DNA of 64,000 nt from IMG/VR virus record IMGVR_UViG_3300030104_004476, positions 1-64,000 of that record, one strand, 5' to 3'. The position numbers and the translations under genes are program-made. The notes under the pieces were generated by a model. That model was not told where the DNA came from. It saw only the letters and a program-made list of their open reading frames with translations, and ran no database searches. Origin of the DNA: a virus. Shown piece after piece: positions 58,935 through 63,307 of the stretch (positions within the stretch are counted from its first letter, which is position 1; every line of letters starts with the position of its first letter).

Positions 58935-59028
58935 AAATCGTTTTATATAACGCCACGGGCCCCCTTTTATATATATTTGTATAGAATTTTTTACCTTTTT
59001 GTTTTATATTATATATATACAAACTAAC

Positions 59029-59050
59029 TACGAAACGTTTTGGATAATAT
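59029..59050 (+). promoter_or_regulatory. Early promoter-like motif 1
   Basis: TACGA (59029-59033), eight bases, GGATAATAT (59042-59050), preceded by ACAAACTAAC. Leader of about 30 bases to the start of the gene at 59080. Confidence 0.7.
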
Positions 59051-59079
59051 CTATGTAAATAATCTAATAAATAAACATT

Positions 59080-59292
59080 ATGCAATTAACTAAAAAAAGA
59101 TTTGTAATTAGCAAATCACTAATCGGAAAAAATGTAGTAATTACTTTCACTACTAAAAAAGGTACATTCACTTATAATCATGACGATGTGTATTCTATTA
59201 ATCAAGAAAAACTAGAGTCGATGGAGTGCTTCCAGAAATATGGTAACTATACTAATAGTAATAACTTACCTACTTGGGCTCGACTTTCATAA
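59080..59292 (+). CDS. First rightward gene, 70-aa phage protein
   Basis: A 70-aa basic protein: 'KKRFVISKSLIGKNVVITFTTKKGTFTYNHDDVYSINQEKLESMECFQKYGNYTNSNNLPTWARLS'. The W/'YGNYTNSNNLPTWARL' tail recalls a family of small early phage proteins. Function is unknown. It follows an early promoter motif, and a hammerhead ribozyme begins at the base after its stop codon, so its mRNA 3' end is likely created by ribozyme cleavage. Confidence 0.7.
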   Translation: MQLTKKRFVISKSLIGKNVVITFTTKKGTFTYNHDDVYSINQEKLESMECFQKYGNYTNSNNLPTWARLS

Positions 59293-59342
59293 GTAATACT
59301 GATGAGACTTCAATAGTCGAAACTACCTCGGTAGTCTATTAC
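59293..59342 (+). ncRNA. Type I hammerhead ribozyme
   Basis: All conserved core elements are present in order. Stem I 5' strand GTAATA (59293-59298); CTGATGA (59299-59305); stem II GACT/AGTC with loop TCAAT; GAAA (59319-59322); stem III ACTAC/GTAGT with a CTCG loop; cleavage triplet GTC ending at 59336; stem I 3' strand TATTAC (59337-59342), a perfect complement. Predicted self-cleavage is after C59336. The ends lie in stem I, hence type I. It immediately follows the stop codon at 59292 and precedes a long dyad. Confidence 0.85.
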
Positions 59343-59348
59343 AAAACA

Positions 59349-59396
59349 GTGACAAGAGCCTATTACTATCTCTTTACTTAGTAGCCTTATGTCACA
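59349..59396. promoter_or_regulatory. Long dyad behind the hammerhead ribozyme
   Basis: Left arm TGACA (59350-59354) plus AGCC, right arm TGTCA (59390-59394), 45 bp end to end, with further A-T and G-C pairs between. It belongs to the same three-member family as 3041-3084 and 58821-58866. As RNA it would form an imperfect hairpin just after the ribozyme. Confidence 0.6.
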
Positions 59397-59415
59397 CTAT
59401 TAAAAGAATTAAATT

Positions 59416-59520
59416 ATGTTTGCACTAGAATTATTAACTCAACTTATTATTTTCACTACTATTTTTTATTTAATAGAAAAATATGTTATAAAGAAAGACA
59501 AGTCGCGCAGTAACTCCTAA
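59416..59520 (+). CDS. 34-aa membrane peptide
   Basis: A short frame (MFALELLTQLIIFTTIFYLIEKYVIKKDKS...) with one transmembrane helix and a basic C-terminus. It lies between the dyad and the next early promoter motif. Such membrane micro-proteins are frequent among phage early genes; the role is unknown. Confidence 0.5.
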   Translation: MFALELLTQLIIFTTIFYLIEKYVIKKDKSRSNS

Positions 59521-59569
59521 CAATTATTATTCACTAAACGATTTACCTACTTTTAACTTACAAACTAAA

Positions 59570-59592
59570 TACGACTTAAACTGGATAATATA
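59570..59592 (+). promoter_or_regulatory. Early promoter-like motif 2
   Basis: TACGA, eight bases, GGATAATATA, with ACAAACTAAA flank; 13 bases before the start at 59605. Confidence 0.7.
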
Positions 59593-59604
59593 ATAAACTT
59601 AAAT

Positions 59605-59832
59605 ATGAATAAATTAACTAAAAATCAACTTAACATTATTACCTTAAATAATAAAACTTACATACCTTTCAAACTACATCAATTACCTTCATACTTCAAT
59701 GAAATACCGATGTCTGAAACGTTCAACTTAAAAGGTTATACTTATGTTAACTTGACTGAATTAAAATCATTCAACAAAGATATTACTACACTTAATAGTA
59801 AACTCGATGGTCAATACTCATCATCAAAATAA
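59605..59832 (+). CDS. Unrecognised 75-aa early protein
   Basis: A 75-aa protein (MNKLTKNQLNIITLNNKTYIPF), Asn/Leu-rich, mixed alpha/beta, with 'KGYTYVNLTELKSF' in the middle. No domain recognised. It is monocistronic between two early promoter-like motifs. Confidence 0.6.
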   Translation: MNKLTKNQLNIITLNNKTYIPFKLHQLPSYFNEIPMSETFNLKGYTYVNLTELKSFNKDITTLNSKLDGQYSSSK

Positions 59833-59843
59833 TACAAAACAAA

Positions 59844-59866
59844 TACGATTACTATTGGATAATATA
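59844..59866 (+). promoter_or_regulatory. Early promoter-like motif 3
   Basis: TACGA, eight bases, GGATAATATA; an ~80-base leader follows to 59945, containing a candidate RNA pseudoknot. Confidence 0.7.
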
Positions 59867-59883
59867 ATTGTAATAAATAAAGC

Positions 59884-59925
59884 CCAGTTAGTTCAGTATT
59901 TCCTGGTAAATCAAAGATGAATACT
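59884..59925 (+). promoter_or_regulatory. Candidate H-type pseudoknot in a 5' leader
   Basis: CCAG (59884-59887) can pair with CTGG (59903-59906), and AGTATT (59895-59900) with AATACT (59920-59925), interleaved as in an H-type pseudoknot with an A-rich third loop. It lies directly after promoter motif 3. The 4-bp stem is weak. It does not match the preQ1-I or SAM-II consensus as I know them. Confidence 0.35.
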
Positions 59926-59944
59926 AAAAATTAAATAAATTATT

Positions 59945-60145
59945 ATGACTAAATTAAACAACTTAAAGTACCATCACAACTATGCAAAGCAGTACGGCGA
60001 CACAGATATTCAGGTGTCTTACTTAAATAAAATTACTGACTATTTTGCTCAAGAATTATACGGTGAGTTTGGCTACGATACTTGTAGTAATGATGAGAAG
60101 TTTATTGTAATGAGCGAAACTATTAAACTATTACAAAATGACTAA
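59945..60145 (+). CDS. Unrecognised 66-aa early protein
   Basis: A 66-aa acidic helical protein (MTKLNNLKYHHNYAKQYGDTDIQVSYLNKITDYFAQELYGEFGYD). No domain recognised. The only early gene here with a long structured leader. It overlaps the next gene by 8 nt. Confidence 0.6.
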   Translation: MTKLNNLKYHHNYAKQYGDTDIQVSYLNKITDYFAQELYGEFGYDTCSNDEKFIVMSETIKLLQND

Positions 60146-60296
60146 GCAAGAAATACAAGATAAGTTAAAAGACTTACGTCAACAACAGCAAGCTTCTGCT
60201 AACGAAAGAGTGTTTAAAATAGGTGCTTCAATAGTTAACGCTAAAGTTACTAAGTTAATTGAAAAATACGAAAATAAATTAAATAAATTAAAGTAA
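60138..60296 (+). CDS. 52-aa helical protein
   Basis: Short frame (MTKQEIQDKLKDLRQQQQASANERVFKIGASIVNAKV) with amphipathic helices that could form a coiled coil. It overlaps the preceding stop by 8 nt and precedes the next gene by one base. Function is unknown. Confidence 0.5.
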   Translation: MTKQEIQDKLKDLRQQQQASANERVFKIGASIVNAKVTKLIEKYENKLNKLK

Positions 60297-60297
60297 T

Positions 60298-60402
60298 ATG
60301 AAGTTTACTTGGCATCAATATGGAATAAGTGTTACTATTAACGAACAAGACGAAGTAACATTGAAAAAACTAGAAGAAGAAGAATTAGATAAATATCACT
60401 AA
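60298..60402 (+). CDS. 34-aa acidic peptide
   Basis: Short frame (MKFTWHQYGISVTINEQDEVTLKKLEEEE...). One base after the preceding stop and one base before the next start, so probably in one operon. Mixed strand/helix, acidic C-terminus. No family recognised. Confidence 0.45.
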   Translation: MKFTWHQYGISVTINEQDEVTLKKLEEEELDKYH

Positions 60403-60403
60403 T

Positions 60404-60481
60404 ATGACACCAGTAGATTTAACAGTATACCTTATATTTTGGTACTTTGGAGTTGCTCTTTATAGAAAATGCAAAAAGTAA
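60404..60481 (+). CDS. 25-aa membrane micropeptide
   Basis: A 25-codon frame (MTPVDLTVYLIFWYFGVALY...) consisting of a single hydrophobic helix with a short basic tail. Tightly spaced after the previous small gene. Phages often encode such membrane micropeptides; support here is only composition and spacing. Confidence 0.4.
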   Translation: MTPVDLTVYLIFWYFGVALYRKCKK

Positions 60482-60493
60482 ATACAAATTAAA

Positions 60494-60516
60494 TACGATT
60501 ACTTTTGGATAATATA
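60494..60516 (+). promoter_or_regulatory. Early promoter-like motif 4
   Basis: TACGA, eight bases, GGATAATATA with ACAAATTAAA flank; about 20 bases before the start at 60538. Confidence 0.7.
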
Positions 60517-60537
60517 TATGACAAAAGCTTATTAAAT

Positions 60538-60753
60538 ATGAATAATTATTGTAGATGTGGTGAGCCCGTACACCCAGTTAGAATTAAATACGGGTATAAA
60601 ACTTGCGTACAATGTAGTGGTATCGAGCGTGTTGCTTGTGCTCCACTAACTAATCACAAGACAGGCAATACAATACAAATAGTGTCGCAAGCACAATCAG
60701 CTGCGCTAATAAAAGCAGGTAGTCGTAAAGGTTACGGTACTTGTCTTAAATAA
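60538..60753 (+). CDS. Zinc-finger protein, DksA/TraR-like motif
   Basis: 71 aa from the ATG at 60538; an in-frame TTG upstream lies inside the promoter motif and is rejected. 'YCRCGEPVHPVRIKYGYKTCVQCSG' is a four-cysteine zinc finger like those of DksA/TraR (C..CG..I...R...G...C..C). The C-terminal 'NHKTGNTIQIVSQAQSAALIKAGSRKGYGTCL' is a conserved phage tail. DksA-like proteins bind RNA polymerase secondary channel, so it may tune host transcription early. That role is inference. Confidence 0.65.
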   Translation: MNNYCRCGEPVHPVRIKYGYKTCVQCSGIERVACAPLTNHKTGNTIQIVSQAQSAALIKAGSRKGYGTCLK

Positions 60754-60762
60754 TTAAATAAC

Positions 60763-61287
60763 ATGGAATATATGTCAACAGAAATTAGATCAGCGCGAGA
60801 AGCAATGACTATCTTCAAGATACTAGGTATCAAAGAGATTACAACAGATCGCCAACGTAAAAACGGTACTCAAGTATTTGAACTACCAATTAAGCAAATG
60901 TATCAAAACTTATTGCCAAAACCTTTGCGTTTTGCTACATATAAAGCAGGTTATGTTAGAAACGTAAGTCCTTATAACTCAAGTCCTTACCAAATTAACA
61001 AGACTAAAAAGCGACCAGCAGGTACAAATGGCTATCACTTTGAAACAATAGAGCGTATACTAATACCAAGCTGGGAAGAGCGATTAATATACTTAGCTAA
61101 GTTTATTATCAAAAACTACTACCAAAAACCTACATACTTGATGAACGACTATGTTATCGAGTGTTTAAAGCAAGAGCGCGAAGTAAATAATGATGCGCTG
61201 CAATGGGGTTACTTTGTTAATCCAGAATCTACACCAGTAGACGATATAAAAGTAATTATTAACGGACATAGATATAATTTATCATGA
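60763..61287 (+). CDS. Unrecognised 174-aa early protein
   Basis: 174 aa; a second ATG at 60772 (MSTEIRSAREAMT) is an equally good start. It has 'REAMTIFKILGIKEITTDRQRKNGTQVFELPIKQMYQNLLPKP' and a basic middle (NKTKKRPAGTNGYHFETIERILIPSWEERLIYLAKFI). No domain was recognised. Its last codons overlap the next gene (ATGA). Basic character suggests nucleic-acid binding. Confidence 0.65.
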   Translation: MEYMSTEIRSAREAMTIFKILGIKEITTDRQRKNGTQVFELPIKQMYQNLLPKPLRFATYKAGYVRNVSPYNSSPYQINKTKKRPAGTNGYHFETIERILIPSWEERLIYLAKFIIKNYYQKPTYLMNDYVIECLKQEREVNNDALQWGYFVNPESTPVDDIKVIINGHRYNLS

Positions 61288-61478
61288 GTAAAACATTAGA
61301 AGAAATAATAAAAATAGTATCAGAAAGAGCTATTGAAACTATAGACGAAGGTTTATATGAATTAATAGGTAAAGACGAGAGTGATCCAGATGGATTTTAT
61401 GAAGACTATATGGAGTGTTTACCACATATAGTTAAGAATATAAGTAAATTTCAAAATATAGTAGATGAAGAGAATTAG
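61284..61478 (+). CDS. Small acidic phage protein (full-length copy)
   Basis: A 64-aa acidic helical protein (MSKTLEEIIKIVSERAIETID...), the full-length homologue of the truncated gene at position 1. It overlaps the upstream gene by 4 nt and the next small frame by 14 nt. No domain recognised. It marks the start of the right-hand copy of the repeated block. Confidence 0.7.
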   Translation: MSKTLEEIIKIVSERAIETIDEGLYELIGKDESDPDGFYEDYMECLPHIVKNISKFQNIVDEEN

Positions 61479-61599
61479 AAAAATATTTAAGTACGAACCT
61501 AAAATTATTAAAACGCTAAAAGAATATGAGCAAAAAGAGAAAGCTGAACAGCAAAAATCCAAAATACAAAACACAGGCAGAAATAAAAGCAACAACTAA
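61465..61599 (+). CDS. 44-aa basic protein overlapping the next frame
   Basis: Homologue of 137-283 (MKRIRKIFKYEPKIIKTLKEYEQ). It is four residues shorter and more diverged than its overlapping neighbour. In the overlap, substitutions relative to the left copy all alter this product while remaining silent in the neighbour, so this C-terminus looks weakly constrained. Real translation remains uncertain. Confidence 0.45.
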   Translation: MKRIRKIFKYEPKIIKTLKEYEQKEKAEQQKSKIQNTGRNKSNN

Positions 61600-61684
61600 A
61601 GATGTTGACAAAAAGGTGCTAATTAAAGAGCTAACAAGACAAGGTGTTAAAGGTGTTAAGGTATACGCTACATTTTATAAATAA
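61526..61684 (+). CDS. Conserved 52-aa basic protein, second copy
   Basis: Protein identical to that of 210-368 despite nucleotide differences, hence under purifying selection. The stop codon TAA ends exactly where the structured-RNA candidate begins; its last base is shared with the RNA's first stem. Function unknown, basic N-terminus. Confidence 0.75.
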   Translation: MSKKRKLNSKNPKYKTQAEIKATTKDVDKKVLIKELTRQGVKGVKVYATFYK

Positions 61685-61858
61685 ACGAGGTGAGGGTGGT
61701 AGCGCGTGAGATGTGTATGTAGTGAATTGGCTCGACTAGTGATAGCAACGAAACTACAATCTTACTCACTTGGCAGAACGGCAGGATAAAGCAAAAGAGA
61801 TAACAGACCACAGGCATGTGCTTGAAACTCAATGAACCACACCTGCCCGACCTCGTTT
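61684..61858 (+). ncRNA. Structured RNA candidate, ~175 nt
   Basis: The ends close in a long interrupted helix: AACGAGGT with ACCTCGTT, AGG with CCT, GTGGT with ACCAC. Inside are GTGAG/CTCAC, GTAGT/ACTAC and CACA-GGCA-TGTG hairpins. GC content is higher than the surroundings, the 3' end is T-rich, and no reading frame fits. The whole element is absent from the homologous site at 368-370. It is not a tRNA, tmRNA or RNase P RNA by its motifs. Orientation as + RNA is inferred from context. Confidence 0.6.
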
Positions 61859-61873
61859 TATTTACAAATAAAA

Positions 61874-61896
61874 TACGAACACTAATGGATAATAAT
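61874..61896 (+). promoter_or_regulatory. Early promoter-like motif 5
   Basis: TACGA, eight bases, GGATAATAAT; counterpart of 371-393. It begins 15 bases after the structured-RNA candidate and precedes the gene at 61921. Confidence 0.7.
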
Positions 61897-61920
61897 ATAA
61901 ACCAAATAAAATAAACCAAT

Positions 61921-62121
61921 ATGAATATGAGTTACTGTAGGTTTGAGAATACAGAAAAAGACCTAAATGATTGCCTTTATGCAATAGAAGAAGGAGATTA
62001 TACAGATTTATCTTCTTATAGAGAAGAACAAGCTTTAAGAAGTTTGTTTGATACTTGCGAAGCAATACTTGATTACAGAGATGAAGTATTAGAAAAATTA
62101 AACTACCAAAAAAACCAATAA
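61921..62121 (+). CDS. Conserved small phage protein (MSYCRFENT family), second copy
   Basis: 66 aa; homologue of 408-602, identical at most of the first 61 positions, with a different C-terminal end (…LNYQKNQ). First gene after an early promoter-like motif. Function unknown. Confidence 0.8.
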   Translation: MNMSYCRFENTEKDLNDCLYAIEEGDYTDLSSYREEQALRSLFDTCEAILDYRDEVLEKLNYQKNQ

Positions 62122-62122
62122 T

Positions 62123-62314
62123 ATGAAAGACGGTATATATGAAAGCGATAACGCTAGATACTTTGTGCAAAACGGCAAAGTACTTATGAACTTAAAAGGT
62201 ATTGGCTGGTACAAAACAACTAAACATTTTAACTTCGGTAAATGGGTATCAGAGTTAAGCTCTGCAATGAGTGTTAATTTTGACAATGCTTATTTAACAG
62301 CAAAGCAGTGGTAA
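62123..62314 (+). CDS. 63-aa protein occupying a variable slot
   Basis: 63 aa (MKDGIYESDNARYFVQNGKVLMNLKGIGWYKTTKHFNFGKWVSELSS), mixed alpha/beta. It replaces the unrelated 614-850 gene of the left block at the same position, one base after its upstream neighbour, and its stop overlaps the next start. No domain recognised. Confidence 0.6.
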   Translation: MKDGIYESDNARYFVQNGKVLMNLKGIGWYKTTKHFNFGKWVSELSSAMSVNFDNAYLTAKQW

Positions 62315-62421
62315 TGAGAAGGTTAATATATGATATGTATTACAAAGAAGAAATATCTATGGACATAGCAATGAGACTATTAGATAAATTAACAGAACTT
62401 TCAAATAAAAAACGAAGATGA
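62314..62421 (+). CDS. 35-aa helical peptide, second copy
   Basis: Homologue of 838-945 with conservative differences (MRRLIYDMYYKEEIS...). Start overlaps the previous stop (TAATG) and its stop overlaps the next start (ATGA). Conserved in both blocks although flanking genes differ, supporting its reality. Confidence 0.6.
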   Translation: MRRLIYDMYYKEEISMDIAMRLLDKLTELSNKKRR

Positions 62422-62684
62422 CGGGAGAACAAATAGAAAATTATATTATCAACGAACTTGATAGTGAACCAAGACACAACTGCGAGGCTTTAGCAGAAGC
62501 CATAAACCATATAGCTAATGAAGTTGAATATGACTCATTTGCTCTTATGCAGTTGTTATTAGAAAATAAACCAATAAATGCCTTGCATACACATAGCTAC
62601 GGCTTTCACACGGCTAACGGTAGGTCGCTAATTGAAGGTATGCAAAATGCTTATTATACCGAAGTACAATTTTATGTCGACTAG
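62418..62684 (+). CDS. Block-specific 88-aa protein
   Basis: 88 aa acidic helical protein (MTGEQIENYIINELDSEPRHNCEALAEAINHIANEVEYDSFAL). Absent from the left block, where the 35-aa gene runs straight into the 130-aa gene. It overlaps both neighbours (4 and 11 nt), so its insertion preserved coupling. No family recognised. Confidence 0.6.
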   Translation: MTGEQIENYIINELDSEPRHNCEALAEAINHIANEVEYDSFALMQLLLENKPINALHTHSYGFHTANGRSLIEGMQNAYYTEVQFYVD

Positions 62685-63045
62685 AGCACAAGTTAGATTT
62701 GCTACACGAGAAGAAGGAGTATCGTTTAGTGAACACCCAAAAGTTATACACGCACAGTTTTATGTGCATCACGATGGTTATCCAGAAGGATTAGGTTTGG
62801 AAATAGCTGAGTCATTAACTAAATATAAAAAGATAATGCACTGGGAAATAGAAGAGCTGTTTACTAGACACGGCGATCTTGAGTATGTGTATTATGTGTG
62901 GCAACACCCAATGAAAACTACATGGATTAGTATATTTGAAGAAAAATATAACGAAGATTTGACCAAGTCTGATAAGTGTATATTCGTAGGTGAACCAAGT
63001 AATCTTATAGATAAATACAAACCTAATACGAATGAGCAAGGATAA
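62674..63045 (+). CDS. Conserved phage protein (MSTRAQVRF), second copy
   Basis: 123 aa starting MSTRAQVRF at 62674; an upstream in-frame extension within the preceding gene is not conserved in the left copy and is rejected. Very similar to 942-1334 until the C-terminus (YKPNTNEQG). Function unknown. Confidence 0.75.
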   Translation: MSTRAQVRFATREEGVSFSEHPKVIHAQFYVHHDGYPEGLGLEIAESLTKYKKIMHWEIEELFTRHGDLEYVYYVWQHPMKTTWISIFEEKYNEDLTKSDKCIFVGEPSNLIDKYKPNTNEQG

Positions 63046-63049
63046 TATA
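63027..63049 (+). promoter_or_regulatory. Early promoter-like motif 8 overlapping two genes
   Basis: TACGA, eight bases, GGATAATATA. It overlaps the end of the preceding gene and ends three bases before the ATG at 63053, as in the left copy. Confidence 0.6.
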
Positions 63050-63052
63050 ATT

Positions 63053-63307
63053 ATGACAGATGAACAACTAAGAAAATTAATAGATGGTCTTGCTGATCAA
63101 ATGGTAAAACGTATTTATGGTGTAGCTGAAGAGCAAAGCCAAACTACGTTCTATGCAGACAGAGATGAAGACCACGCTATGGGTGAGTTAGCTAGGCTAA
63201 TGACACTATCAGCTATATACGAAGACAGAGAAGAATATGAAAAATGTGCTGCGATTAAAAAGCATATAGATAAAATAAATAAAATTATAGATAAATATGA
63301 TGCGTAA
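63053..63307 (+). CDS. Small UVR-motif protein, second copy
   Basis: 84 aa from ATG at 63053; three substitutions relative to 1373-1627. UVR motif at residues ~55-78 (EDREEYEKCAAIKKHIDKIN). The start at 63032 is possible but lies within the promoter-like motif. It overlaps the ligase start by 11 nt. Confidence 0.7.
   Translation: MTDEQLRKLIDGLADQMVKRIYGVAEEQSQTTFYADRDEDHAMGELARLMTLSAIYEDREEYEKCAAIKKHIDKINKIIDKYDA

Larger units (their letters stand above)
58784..59079. other. Divergent control region
   Basis: 296 bp without a credible gene. It holds, left to right: a long dyad (58821-58866), a leftward promoter-like motif (58915-58934), a GC-rich block (GGGCCCCC near 58960) in an otherwise very AT-rich stretch, a run of alternating TA, and a rightward early-promoter motif (59029-59051). 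No tRNA or origin iterons are seen. It probably controls both transcription directions and may include replication or packaging signals. Confidence 0.75.

Noticed and set aside
58784-59079. Canonical Bacteroidota sigma-A promoters in the control region
   Set aside because: TTTG-like -33 and TAnnTTTG -7 elements with correct spacing were not found near the mapped gene starts; only the TACGA-N8-GGATAAT family was convincing.
59884-59925. Considered a preQ1 or SAM-II riboswitch
   Set aside because: The interleaved pairing resembles the topology, but the conserved bases of those classes are not present, so no riboswitch class is claimed.
60505-60537. TTG start for the zinc-finger gene
   Set aside because: It falls inside the promoter-like motif; the ATG at 60538 gives the expected N-terminus.
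61684-61858. Considered a tRNA, tmRNA, RNase P RNA or group I intron
   Set aside because: No T-arm/CCA, no tmRNA coding tag with Ala-type acceptor, no RNase P P4 consensus, and no clear P/Q/R/S core; it remains an uncharacterised structured element.
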